This document shows positions 9,822-21,250 of a stretch of DNA of 64,000 nucleotides, one piece after another. The stretch is taken from positions 27,250,951-27,314,950 of the forward strand of contig CM020620.1 in the NCBI GenBank assembly GCA_009829735.1, in the 5' to 3' direction. The notes beneath the pieces are model-generated. The model worked only from the letters and a program-made list of their open reading frames with translations. It made no database searches and had not been told where the DNA came from. Position 1 is the first letter of the stretch. Each line of letters begins with the position of its first letter. This DNA comes from Pyropia yezoensis (Eukaryota; Rhodophyta; Bangiophyceae; Bangiales; Bangiaceae). The position numbers and the translations under genes were made by a program.

Positions 9822-11845
9822 CGCTCACCCCCTCCGCCCAACCCCGTCCCGCCCATCCCTTTTCCGTCAGTATGTCTACCTTCACAGCCATCCACAGCTC
9901 TCGCCCTTTTCGCGTTTTTAACAAGAAGCTGTTTGTTCGCGACGACCTTCGACGGATATTTGCGAGCCGAGCGCCACAAGAAAAACTGGTCGAGCACGCG
10001 CCCCTAGGTGGAAGTCATCCGTCACCATACATAAACCCAACAAACGCTCCCAGCATGAAGAGAGCCCAGATCGTCATGTCAGCGCGCCGTCCTTACCGGG
10101 GGGCAGACGGCCGACGTACATGTGCATGACAGAACCGGCCCCCATCCATCCCCACGAGGCCAACAGGGGTGAGAACTGCATCATCCTCGTCATCAAAGGG
10201 CAGGCGGCGGGTAGAGGGTAGAGGAAGGAAGCAACACACACCCGCCCTCATCGCATCGCCCTCGCTGTCTTGTTCACGAATGGACAGGCAGGCCTTGCGG
10301 GGGAACACGGTTCTGCGCTGCCCTTCCCAAACAAGTGGTAGGCAGCCGCTGCGTCCCATCCATCATTGCGGTCATCGGGACTGCAGCCTCCACAGTTGGC
10401 AGTCGTTGTGCCGTGTGACTTCCCACGGTATCCAACGCGCTTGTGCGCCGTGGGAGCCCCCACGCTGCCCAAGTGCGCGTCACCAGCAGAGAGTCTCTTC
10501 CGTGTCTGTCCGAATGTGATCTTCTAACAACCTCACAACCGCGACCTCGGAATGTACTTACACGACCAACATTGGGCGTTCTGATGAGTTCCAGTCCATC
10601 GGACTGGTCAATTCGTCTGTCTCTGGCTCACTTTAGGGGTTCCGAGGCCCTCAAAGAGCGACTATAGCACATTCGGACTCGAACCGGAGCCCGTTCGAAT
10701 TTTTTTCTGCATTTAACTCCTCTTCGAAGCACCTAAGCAACGCACGCAGGCGAAGCGGGCTGTCCTGTCCGTAAAGGCTATCGAGTACTGAAAAGTACAT
10801 GCACCAAATGCCACTCCGGCAACAACATGCTATTACAGGCGGGCTCCCCACGGGTCCGTACTCGGCTGTCCGACCATGTCCTGGCAAGCATGGTCGCGAG
10901 TGTGACCATGTCTAGTCGGGGGGACGCCGGGGGGACTGGCGTGGTCGCTTCCGCATGCCACCGTCACCACTCGGGTGGTGGGCACGGTGCCTGTGCTTTT
11001 GTGATCGCCCAGCGGATGCGGCGCTGCTGATGTGTGCCAGGAGAATTGCATACATCGACTGAGGGTGGGCGCAGGCGCCACTCGATGCGAGCGCCGGTGC
11101 CCCCGGGGTCCAGGGCGAGGAACCCTCTTTCTGTCAGGGCGAATGGGGACTCGTACGTCTACGTGGCGCGGCCCGACGGGAGGCACCTTCCGGTGATGCC
11201 GCGGCCACGCGCTGCGGGTGTGTGCCAGGAGAATGGCATCCATCGACGAGGGGTGGGCAAGGGCGCCGCTCGATTCGTATGCCGGTGCCCCTGGGGTCTG
11301 GGCCGAGGGAGGCTCTTGCTGTCGAGACTAATGGGGACTTGTCCATCGACGTGACGCTGCCGGATGGGAGGCAACAGCTGGCGATGCCGCGGCCACGGCC
11401 TGCGTTTGCAACCCCGCCACCATCGCCGCAGCCCCCGCCGCCGCGGGTCAACGTCACTTATGGCCGGCGCGGGGACCACCGAATGACTTCAGACGCCGCC
11501 ACAAGTATCGTCTATCATGTTCGGTCAGCTAGAGCGTGGGTCTGTCAGCGTGCCTGCGAGACATTTCTGGTTTTTGTTTTCAAGGGCTCATGGACTGTCG
11601 GTTGCAATGCGGCAGGCTGTGTATTGGAAGGGGCACCTGCTTGGTGTCAGTCTGGGTGAACACGTTACTAGCGTACTGCCAGAGGGACACTGGGAGGCGA
11701 TGTAAATCCTCACGCGTACAATGATGTACTCAGAGATTTGTGCGCCGCAGACGCCCCCAAGGCAAGTCCCGTCGACGACAACGCCGCATCGCCCACCAAC
11801 AAACGATCAAATATATACCAGCAGACCACTGCTGACCTCTATTAC
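9822..11845. other. Intergenic region between E1 and the transposase remnant
   Basis: About 2 kb with only short, overlapping open frames on both strands and no recognisable domain. It holds the tandem duplication at 11032-11408. I see no convincing gene, although the duplicated block could be part of a decayed coding repeat. Confidence 0.6.
11032..11408. repeat. Two degenerate tandem copies of a ~188-bp unit
   Basis: Unit 1 (11032-11218) and unit 2 (11219-11408) both begin GTGTGCCAGGAGAAT and end near GATGCCGCGGCCACG. They differ by scattered substitutions and a 3-nt length difference. On the plus strand each unit encodes a similar ~60-residue segment containing N-G-D and P-D-G-R, but in different frames, so the array is not a simple intact coding repeat. 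Confidence 0.8.
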
Positions 11846-12540
11846 TCATAGGTCGTTGACTGGGGCGGACGTCCATGTATGAAAAGGGTTGAAGAAGAAG
11901 CGGCGGCGGCGCCACTCATCACCCGTAGTCGGAGTTGCAGGCTTGGCGAATAGGCCGTCCCTCTCCGTCAGAGGCACAAAGTCCGGCTCGACCTGCTCTA
12001 GACGAAGAACATCAGCTTCCTCAACCACGGCCAGGGAAGGAGTGCTGGCGTGGTCATCCATGGCCCACTGCAACCGCTTGTAGCCAAATCGAGTGCGCAC
12101 GCAGGCCACATCGGCATCTGCTAGCACCATCCGCTGCACTATGAGGGCTTGGATAGCGCGCCCTCCCACACCGTAAACAGCCACCGATACACGTCCGTAA
12201 AAAACTTCATCAGCCACATTCCTGTCACGGTAGCGGATGAAGTCATACCAGGGAGCCCCGTGGTTACTTGGAGAGCAATGGGCTCTTTGCTTCGCCAGGA
12301 GCGCCCCCCACTCGATGGTAGGAGCGAACGCCATGCTGCGACGATGCACGATGACCTCGTCGTCGCTGACTCCTAAAGTAGCACCCAGCCCCAAAAGTGA
12401 GCCTCCAACTGACGAGGCAACGAGAGATTGAAAGCTCGAGCGCATCCCGCGCAGGCGCTGTCGACGGCCAGAGTCTTTGCGAACGACGCCATTCCTCTCA
12501 GCACCTGCGGAGGCGGCCTCATTGCTGCTGCTGTCCTCAT
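11846..12540 (-). pseudogene. Remnant of a CMC/Plavaka-like DNA transposase (C-terminal end only)
   Basis: The minus-strand frame encodes about 230 residues whose last ~125 match the C-terminus of the transposase at 33066-36794. Shared landmarks are P-W-Y-D-[FW]-[IV]-R-Y-R, Y-G-[YC]-[KE]-R-L-Q-W, and a final D-x-W-R-x-x-R-F-F-x-N. The catalytic part is absent. The frame runs directly into the 5' LTR of E2 at 12541, so upstream sequence has been lost or displaced. I did not find the missing N-terminal part beyond the 3' LTR of E2. This is the 3' end of a second, divergent family member. Confidence 0.7.
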
Positions 12541-13006
12541 AAAGGCAGTATTGACCCCCAGGTAGGGGGGCAACACGTGCCATGCAAGGGGCGGCAGGCC
12601 ACTAGCCTGACCCGTTCCTCCCCCTGCATTTGGGTCCATATTCCCTAAGTAAGGGATATTTAGCTTAGTAGTAAATCCAACGTGGATGTCAGGGTTTTCT
12701 GCATTTATCGTCTTGAATTTTCGTGTGGCCCGGTGGGCAGGTGCTGGGGTGGGAGATTCTGAGTGGCGAGATTCTGAGGGGACCCTGGGGGGATAAGGGG
12801 AGGGACAGCGGGGCTTGGCCTTGCTTCCCCGTCCCGACCAAGAAACTGTTGGCCCACACACCATCTTCTTGTTTGTCAGTGGGATTGCCCCGCAACAGGG
12901 ACAGTGTGTGTGCGACTTGCACTTCTTCCGGTTCCCCCGACACGGGAGGCAGCCCTTGCGCACCGCTCCAACTTGGGTGTCGCGTGTGCGAGCGGTTTTT
13001 GCCACA
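12541..13006 (+). repeat. E2 5' LTR
   Basis: Repeated at 40627-41095. It ends GCCACA, as does the 3' copy. The first three bases are AAA where the 3' copy has TGT, so the outer end is damaged. A minus-strand Cys-rich reading frame crosses the whole LTR. Confidence 0.88.
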
Positions 13007-13008
13007 TT

Positions 13009-13021
13009 TGGTGGAGCAGCA
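13009..13021 (+). other. E2 primer binding site
   Basis: TGGTGGAGCAGCA starts 2 nt after the LTR and begins with the TGG that pairs with a tRNA 3' CCA. The same 13 bases occur at the same place in E3. I cannot name the tRNA; its 3' end should read TGCTGCTCCACCA. It is not the plant-type initiator tRNA site (TGGTATCAGAGC). Confidence 0.75.
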
Positions 13022-13125
13022 AGGGACAGAGGTAAACTTTACCTCCGGGTGCACCCGGGTGTAGGGGGCCCCCTGTCTCAGAGGAACGGTGGACTTGGAC
13101 CGTGTCATACGGATCGTTAGCCAAC

Positions 13126-15072
13126 ATGGGTGGTTCGGACCCCCCGTCGTCTGGGGAGTACACGGGTGACGCACGTACTTCAGTGCCTTTGAATACTGGT
13201 GAGACACAGGTAGGTGTACCTGGGGTCGCAGAGGGACTAGAGGTCCCTCAAGCCAGCAGGACTGGGAGTACGGGCGGGCAACAGGCCACCCCGACTCAGT
13301 AGGGAGTTAATTCGGGTGACACTCCTGATGTTAGTGGGCCGAAGTCCGGCCACCGTGTGGTACACTCAACGGGAACGTCCCGAGGTGAGAGTACTGTCCC
13401 CGCGGGATCCACTCGGGTTGGAGCCAACTTTGGCTTGGAGCCGTCGCCAACTAGGCTTTCGGAGGACGGCAGACCTCCGTTGGTCGGCGATGGGCTCGCG
13501 CCCATGCCCCCGGTTGAGACCCCTGAGGACCGTGGTTACCCCTCAGGTGGACTCCCGGAGGCGGACCGAGACTCAACTGGAGTCGATAATCCACTCCTCG
13601 CGGAAACTGTCCGTCGGGAGGCGACCAATGTGTTGCGGCAGACTTTGCCGGACCTGATAGTCACGATGACGAATGCTATTTTGAATCAGATTGTGGCGAG
13701 TTTGCCAGATGGTCTCAACGTCCAGACCGGATTGGGGCTTTCGAGCCCACAGACGCAGGGGGAATCCCTGCCTACGCCTGTCTCGGGTCTCCCCGAACCG
13801 GAGGCGACCCCTGTGACTCCCAAAGAGGGAGCCATACCATTCTCGGTGGGGCGCACGCCCTTCACGGGGGAGTTCCCCTCGGAAACGCCGGTGGCTACAC
13901 CAAGCTCGCCGCGGCAGACGACAGGCACTGCGGGTCAACTCACCCCATTGCCTCAGCGGCTTTTCCCTCAACGTGAGGTGCCATCCAAGATCCAGGTAGC
14001 CAACCCAGTCTACCAGAGGATCTTTGACTGTGAGATCTACGCCCTCCACAACAAGTCGGTAGCGTACGGTCCTATTCAGGCCCGAGCTATGGGCCGTGCC
14101 AAGAAGAATGCACTTCACTCTTTTGGGCACAAAGCGGAGTGGGATGGAACTCCCCCCCTCCGTGTCTTTGAGTTTCGACGTCGTTTCACAAAAGCCTGTG
14201 ACGACAATGCCATAAGTGAAGGCATGGCTTTCTATATGCTACAGGAGTTTACCACGGGCGACCTACGGACAGAACTCATGTCCGTCATGCCCAGTTCCTC
14301 AAGTGGAGCCGCTGGTGAGGTGACGTCATACTTGGAGCTCGTCAACTGGTTGCTGAGAGCCATGGTGGATGAAGCAGCGTTGGCTTCTCAAGTCGAGGAG
14401 TTTACGCAAGCTCATCAGGAAGAGACTGAGGACGAGTTGTCCTTTGCGGAGCGGGTCCGTGAGCTCAACAATCTTTGTGGCTTTCTTCATCCACAAGCTG
14501 TGGTGAAGAGTCGGTTTGTGGAGGGACTCCATTGGTCAGTCCATACGGAGACCCGGGAGCATAAAACTGCCCGGGCGACACTGGCCGAGTTGGCTAGGTT
14601 CGCCTACCGCAGAGGTGAGGCCTACCGCAAGTTGCGGGAGGAACAACGCCAGGAGCTTCAGGCCGAGTTGGCCAAGGAGCGAGAGGAGGCGCGCCAGGCC
14701 AGAGAGCTACGAGAGGCACGCCGAATCCGCAAGGATAAGGTAGTAGCTGCCGTGGAAACTTTTCAGGGTAACTCATCTACTTACCAAGTCGGGAAGACTC
14801 CTCCGCGAACTGACCATCGGTGTTGGAACTGCAACTCTGATGGACACTGGGCATATGATTGCCCTATGTTGAGTAAACGCATTCAACAACTCTTTAAGAA
14901 TGCGAGTAAGAAGACGGCTACGAACGAAGTACGTTCACGCCGCGAGGGTCGACCTAGACCGGTAGTGGCGGTCGCCACACCCTCGGCGGAGGGGGCGGAC
15001 ACGTCGTCCTCGGACTCGTCGTCTTTCCCTTCGCCCTCGGATTCCGACGCCAAGTCGGCGGGAAACGAATGA
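13126..15072 (+). pseudogene. gag: E2 Gag with CCHC zinc knuckle, broken by an early stop
   Basis: The most natural start is the ATG at 13126. The frame meets TAG at 13300-13302 and then stays open to the TGA at 15070-15072, so one nonsense codon breaks an otherwise continuous ~648-residue protein. After the stop, the first ATG in frame is at 13504. The protein has a Pro/Ser/Thr-rich N-terminus, a helical capsid-like central region with an E/R-rich coiled coil (about 14620-14745), and a CX2CX4HX4C zinc knuckle starting at 14821. The tail is basic then acidic, with a Ser/Asp-rich stretch, ending Ala-Gly-Asn-Glu as in E1. The gag TGA overlaps the pol ATG as ATGA. Confidence 0.85.
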
Positions 15073-18000
15073 CCGTTGGAGTTGGCCGTCCTAAGCTCAC
15101 AACGGCAGCCTCGGCCAAGTGGGTCAAGAGGACGAACCAACCCTGCCGGATACTGCGGCGACTTAAGGGAGTCCGCCCACCTCGGGTAGGACTCCCCAAG
15201 AACGTAAACCCACGTCGGGTCATCGCGGTGCTGACGGGTGAGAACTTCCAGGTGGCTGGACGGGTGCAGCTAGCCCCCGGCCGTGCCTGCTGTGCCCGTC
15301 TCGTACTTGATACCGGTTCAGGAGCCTCCTTGATACGCAAGTCGCTATTACCCAAGGGGATGAAGCTCCAACGCTGGAGGTCTAAGGCCGACCATATGAT
15401 TGACATCAATGGTGGGGTACTTCCCATTGTTGGTGCCGTAACCCTACCAACTAGGTTGGGAACCTATGAGGTCGACGTGACCTGTGGAGTAGTCGATAAT
15501 GTATCGGTACCCATGCTTCTGGGTATCCCTTATGTTGTAACACAAGTGCCTTTGATTTGTGGCGCGGAGTATTGGGTCAAGTTGATGAATGGGGAGACTA
15601 TCCCCATCCTTGGTAACGGAAAGTCTGTGGCTCCTGGGACAGTCTCACAGTCGAAGTCAGTTTGCTCCGTGAGAGAAGGGTTTACCGCTACCCTGCGATT
15701 AGCCCGTAAGGTCACGTTGCCCCCCAACTAGGTGGCGCACGTTGACGTTGTAACTGATTATACGGGGAACGGGTTGGTGCACCCTAACCCCCGTCTTGCT
15801 CGCAAGCACCAAGTGCATGTTGCCCTTGGCACGATGGAATCCAAAGCCGGAGTCCCGTGGAGGATTCAACTGATGAACCTGAGCTCTTCGCCCAAGTACT
15901 TCAAGTCGGGAGCCAAGTTCGGCTATATCGACCAACATGAGAGACCAGTAGTAGCGGTCACCCTCAACTCGGGCGCGACTAGCGACCCGAAGTCCGGAAA
16001 GGAGAAGCACCATGCCAAGCCGGCCGCCTCTCCTCGACCCCATGTGAACATGGAGAATGTTCCACCCAGGTTGAGGGTTCAATTTGAACGCCTCTTGGAC
16101 CAATACCACAAGTTGTGGGATGGTCAATTGGGACTCATGAGAGCCACCAAACACCGGATCGAGTTGCAGCCCGGTGCGCCCCCTATACGCCAACAACCGT
16201 ACAGGGGAGGGCCCCGTTCAAGGGCCCTCGTCAAGGAGCAAGGCGCTCGCATGGAGGCCCTTGATGTGATTGAGCCCAGCAACGCCGAGTGGGCGAGTCC
16301 GGTGGTCATTGTCCCCAAGGTTGATGGGACCCCACGGTTCTGTATCGACTATCGTAAGCTCAACAAGAGCACGGTGAAGGACAGTTATCCCCTACCTAGG
16401 ATGGACGACTGTCTGGACTCTCTGGGGGAGGCAAACGTGTTCTCTACCCTAGACTGTAACGCGGGGTATTGGCACATTCCCATTGCCCCGGAAGACAGGC
16501 ATAAAACTACCTTTACCTGTCACTGCGGTACCTACCAGTGCAAACGACTACCGTTTGGACTGTGCAACGCGCCGGCAACTTTCCAGCGCGCCAAGGACAC
16601 AATTCTGGCCGGAGTACGGTGGCAGATCTGTCTTGTGTACCTAGACGATATCATTGTGTTCTCCCGAAGTCCGGAGGAGCACATTAGCCATCTTGGTCAG
16701 GTCTTCAAGCTACTTGCTGACGCCGGTGTGTCACTGAAGGCGAGCAAGTGCCACCTCTTCACTCAGGAGGTGGAATACTTGGGACATGTTGTCCGTCCGG
16801 GGCGCCTCAGTGTCAACGAGAAGAACTTGAGGGCCATCCGTAAAGCTCAGTACCCCCGGACCCAGACCCAGATGAGGAGCCTCTTCGGAATGTGTAACGT
16901 GTACCGACATTTCACCAAGGGCTTCGCCAAGGTGGCGAAGCCGCTGAATGAGCTAGATAGCTCGACGCTACCGAAGAACCTGCCTCCCCCAAGTCGGGTG
17001 GAGCAGGAATCCTTTGAGACTCTTCGGGACCTACTGCTGAAGCCCCCTATCTTGGCTATTCCCAGGTTGAGAGGCCACTACATCTTAGACGTGGATGCTA
17101 GCTACGACCAACTCGGTTGTGTGTTGCTTCAGCAGCAGCCGGACAAGGAGTACTTTCCGGTAGGATACTTCAGCAAGGGGCTGAACTCAGCTGAGAAGAA
17201 CTATGGAGTCACCGAGTTGAAAGGACTCGCAGTGGTGTGGGCGGTGACGTCACTTCGTCACTACCTGGAGGGTGAGAAGTTCCTCATCCGCTGTGACCAC
17301 CGCGCGTTGCAGTTCATCTTCAAGACGGATTGCACGAACACACGCCTCAACCTGTGGAGGGTGCGACTGGCACCCTTCAACTTTGATATTGAGTACCGAC
17401 CTGGCAGGCAACATGCCCTTGCCGACGGCCTTTCTCGGGTACCTACCGAGGGGCTGGACACTAACTCAGTCGATGATGACATCCCCATCGTGGGGGTAGT
17501 CACGCGCTCGGGTCAGGCGTTGGACCCCGAGGCGCCAGAGAACAAGAAGCACTTGCCCCTGTCCCTGGACGAGGTGGTGAAGGCCCAGGCCGAGGACTCC
17601 TTCTGCAAGTCGCAGAGGGATACGCTAGATATGGTGGCGGAGACGCGGTTCTTCATCGGAGACGATGGCCTCCTCTTGAGGAGGGGGGTAATTCAGGGGA
17701 CCGAACAACTTGTCGTCCCCGCATCCCTCAAGGACAGTATTCTTGAGAGGGAGCACAACGCTCCCACAGGTGGACACCTGGGGTCTAGTAAACTGTACCT
17801 GACCCTGAGGACCAGGTACTACTGGCCGTCCATGGTGGTGGACATCTACAGTCGGGTGGCTGCCTGCACAAGTTGTGCGCAGAACCGTCTGATGGAACGG
17901 CGGCCTACTACGGCTATGTAACTGTTCCCGGCCATGGAGCCCTTTGCCGCGTTGGCAATGGACATCCTTGGGCCCCTGCCAGTGACCGAGGAGGGCAACC

Positions 18001-18121
18001 AGTACCCCCTGGTCATCTGCGATCGCTTCACGAAACTTACGCGAGCGATCCCTCTGGCAGAGATCACGGCCATGTCGGTCGTGTCAGCCTTCCTAGATCA
18101 CTGGGTTGCCGCGTGTGGCAT
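15069..18121 (+). pseudogene. pol: E2 Pol, first part: protease, RT, RNase H and start of integrase
   Basis: The frame opens at the ATG overlapping the gag stop (ATGA, 15069-15072). It holds an aspartic protease (L-D-T-G-S-G near 15310), RT with Y-L-D-D-I-I-V-F-S near 16640, RNase H (D-V-D-A-S near 17090) and the integrase HHCC module (17750-17885). The first integrase aspartate lies in A-M-D-I-L-G-P-L-P near 17960. Two in-frame stops interrupt it: TAG at 15729-15731 (between protease and RT) and TAA at 17919-17921 (just before the integrase core). The reading frame does not shift at either stop. At 18122 the sequence switches to a DNA transposon, and the frame resumes exactly at 37764. Confidence 0.92.
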
Positions 18122-18160
18122 CGTCGGCCTCCGTGCCCACCCCATCTCAGCCGCATCTGA
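18122..18160 (+). repeat. Left terminal inverted repeat of the DNA transposon
   Basis: It begins CGTCGGCCTCCGTGCCCACC and ends at CATCTGA. It matches the reverse complement of 37724-37763 at the first 7 bases, at a CCGyGCCCACC block, at ATCT and at CATCTGA. CATCT or AGATG recurs at 18143, 18154, 18175, 18223, 18233 and 18245. Confidence 0.85.
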
Positions 18161-18880
18161 CATGACCTAGGCTTCATCTCGCAGACCTTGCCATTTTTTT
18201 GAGCTCTACATGCATTTCCAGCAGATGCAGTAAGATGCTGGTCCAGATGTACAGAATTAATACGAACACATGTCATCGGTTTAACCGGCCGAGGCGACGG
18301 GAAATATAATTTGTTTGAATTATACTAATTGTTTTACTACTTAAATCAAGCCTCAATGGCTCGCCAAATCTTGTTCAGCCATCTTCCGGTTACCTTGACT
18401 TGAAAGAACTTACCGCCACTTGTTGTTGCTTGCGTCAATGTTACGCAGATCGACTAGAGTCGTCATCCAGGCGGGCCACTCGTACGCCTAACGAGCATTA
18501 GCCAGCTGTGTGTTGTGCCCGTGTCGGCCGGACAGACACGGCGTCTCAGACACGGGTCACTGTCGTGTCGGGTCACGCTGCCGTGGCCATTGCTGGCCCG
18601 CGGTGCTGGGGCTCTGGGCGAGACGGGCGGGGGCGAGTGACGGGCGCGTATCGGCCAAGGTAATTCAAATCAGACCGCATTTATCGCTCATCTGGATGCC
18701 ATCTCAGCCCAGGACAGCCGTGGTCCACCTGCGCTGCGCCCCCGTCATTAAATGACCAAGCATGCGCAAGCCTCACAGAGGTCTCTTGATTAGCGTGCGC
18801 AGAAAACCGTCAGCCGACCGATCATAAACAAACACATGGAACAGAAAAAGAAGAGAGCAGACGACGTGTCAGTACGTGCG
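18161..18880. other. Left arm of the DNA transposon, no gene seen
   Basis: About 700 bp of lower GC than the rest. It holds subterminal AGATG motifs and no recognisable coding sequence. Confidence 0.6.
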
Positions 18881-20250
18881 GCAATGACCGCCATGGCCGC
18901 CGCCGTCGGACGTCTGTGTCCGTGTCCTTCGGCGGATCGTCACCGCTGCTGCGCGCGTCCGCCTCGCTCCCCCCCTCTGACTCTGACGGCGTGGCGGCTG
19001 CGCGCAGCGGTGGCGGGCTGTCACCGCCACGCGCCTCCCTCGCCGCCGCCGCAACCGCCGCCACCGCGTCGGCTGGGGTGACGGACCGGCTCCGCAGCGC
19101 CGGCGCGGCCCCCGAGGGGTGGAGGGGGCGGGTAGGGGGGGGGCGGAGATAGCCATTGGCGAAGCGCGGCCGCGTTTGCGTGGCGTTTGGCGAAGCGCGG
19201 CCGTCGCGGCCGCCGCCAGTGCGGCTGCAACCAAACGCGGCCGTCGCGGCCGCCGCCAGTGCCGCCGCCACCGGGCGCGGCCGTCGCCGCCGCCGCCAAT
19301 GTCGCCGCCGCCGGCGCGGCCGCCAGGGGGTGGGAGGGGCGGGGTGGGGGGGGGAGGCGGCGGTCGCGTTTGGTGGAGCCGAGCCGCCGCCGCCGCCGCC
19401 AGTGCCGCTGCCGCCAGTGCCGCCGCCGCAGGGCCCGGACGTCGCCGCCGCCGCCAATGCCGCCGCCGCCGGGCGCGGCCGTCGCCACCGCGGCCAGTGC
19501 CGTCGCCGCCGGGCGCGGCCGTCGCCATTGCCGCCAATGCCACCGCCGCCGCCAGTGCCGCCGCCGCCGGGCGCGGCCGTCGCCGCCGCCGCCAATGCCA
19601 CCGCCGCCGCCAGTGCCGCCCCCGCCGATCGCGGCCGTCGCCGCTGCCGCCAGTGCGGCGCGCAGCGATGGCGTGCTGCCACCGCCACGCGCCTCCGTCG
19701 CCACCGCCGCCACCGCCGCCACCGCGTCGGCGGGGGTGACGGACCGGCTCCGCAGCCGGCGCGGCTGCCGGGGGGGGGAGGGGGCGGGGGGGGCGGGGGG
19801 GAGGCGGCGGCGGCGGTTGGCGGAGAGTGGCCGTCGCCGTTGCCGCCAGTGCCGCCGCCGCCGGCGCGGTCGCCGGGGCGTGGAGAAGGCGGCAGGGGGG
19901 TGGGGGGGGCGGCGGTGGCGCCGGGGTGTGGGGGGGGGGGGGGGGGGGGCGGGATGCGGCGGTGGCGGTTGGCGGAGCGCGGCCGTCGCCGCCGCCGCTA
20001 GTGGCACCGCCACAACAAAGGATGGCGGTGGGCAGCGAGGCGGCCGTCGGCCATACCTTGCCGCCATCCCAGCCGCTCGAGCGCGTCGCCCCGCTCCCAT
20101 CCTCGCTGGTCGGTGCGCGCCACCGCGGCGCCCCGCCGTGCTCCTCTGGCCGCACCCCCTCCCCGCGGGCGCCTTCACACCAGCGTCGTCGGCCTGCCCC
20201 CCCCAGCGGCAGTTGCGGCAAGGTTGGCGAGCGGGGGGGGGGGGGGGGGG

Positions 20251-20285
<35 letters not shown>

Positions 20286-21250
20286 CGGGGAAGGTGGGGG
20301 AGAAAGAGGAGGGCGGGGCGGGGCACAAGCGAGCGGAGAGCAAAGGGAGGTGCGAAGGGCAAGAGCGCGGCCGTCGCCGCCGCCGCTAGTGGCACCGCCA
20401 CCACAAAGGATGGCGGTGGGCAGCGGGGCGGCCGTCGGCCATACCTTGCCGCAATCCCAGCCTCTCGAGCGCGTCGCCCCGCTCCCTTTCTCGCCGGTCG
20501 GTGCGCCAGCCGGAAAGGCCGCCGCCGCCCGCCCCCCCGCCCCGCGGCAGGCCGCCGCCGCGCCCCACCCCCCCGGCGGTCCGCTGCCGTCAGTGGGGGG
20601 ACAGACGTGGGCGAAGCAGGTGGCCCAGCCGGAAAGGCCGCCGCCGCCCGGCCCCGACCGCCTCCCTGACCCCCCCCCCCCCCCCCCCACCGGCCAGTGT
20701 GGTGCCCCTTGCCGCCGTCGACACGGGGGCGCCGTTTACCAACCTGGGCAGCGGCGCCGCCCCGACCACCACCGCAACCGTCGCCACCGCAGCCCAGCTG
20801 CCGTCGCCACCGCCGCCACGGCCACTGCGTCCAACACCCTCGCCACAGCCGCCGCCACTGCGTCCTATACCGCCGCCGCCGCTGCCGCCGCCGAACCGGC
20901 TGCCGCGGCCGCCTCCGGCACGCCGCCTCCGGCACGCCGCCTCCGCCACGCCGCCTCCGACACCGCCGCCTGGACGTCGCGCCTCCCCCCCCCCTGCCAT
21001 GGTAGGCCGCCACGACCGCAACCGCAACCGGCGTGGGCAGCAGCGGCGGCGGATCCGGCGGATGCAGGGGCAGGACCCGCCGGTACCCCCCCTCCACACC
21101 CCTACTTCACCCCCTCCCCCCATCGAGCTTGCCCCCCCCCCCCCCCGCCCCCCCCCCCCCCCCCCGCCTTCATCACCAGCTCAGCCTCTCAACCACGCTA
21201 CCGACCGTCGACCGCTATTGATCAACAAACTGGGTTCTCCTCAACCACAT
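18881..21250. repeat. GC-rich low-complexity and minisatellite DNA in the transposon left arm
   Basis: Degenerate CCG/CGG-based units, about 57-60 bp in period between roughly 19180 and 19660, alternate with pure G runs (for example 19930-19950 and 20229-20285) and C runs (20675-20690, 21130-21170). Long frames are open on both strands in several registers at once, the hallmark of codon-like trinucleotide repeats rather than genes. I call no gene here. Confidence 0.75.
19981..20508. repeat. Imperfect ~140-bp direct repeat about 388 bp apart
   Basis: The segment beginning GCCGTCGCCGCCGCCGCTAG at 19981 recurs at 20369. Both copies contain AAAGGATGGCGGTGGGCAGC and the CTCGAGCGCGTCGCCCCGCT-like stretch. 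A long poly-G tract separates them. Confidence 0.8.

Noticed and set aside
15729..15731. In-frame TAG between protease and RT as a programmed readthrough stop (E3 also has a TAG between these domains)
   Set aside because: The two TAGs are not at the same alignment position, E1 has none, and other lesions in E2 and E3 show ordinary decay.
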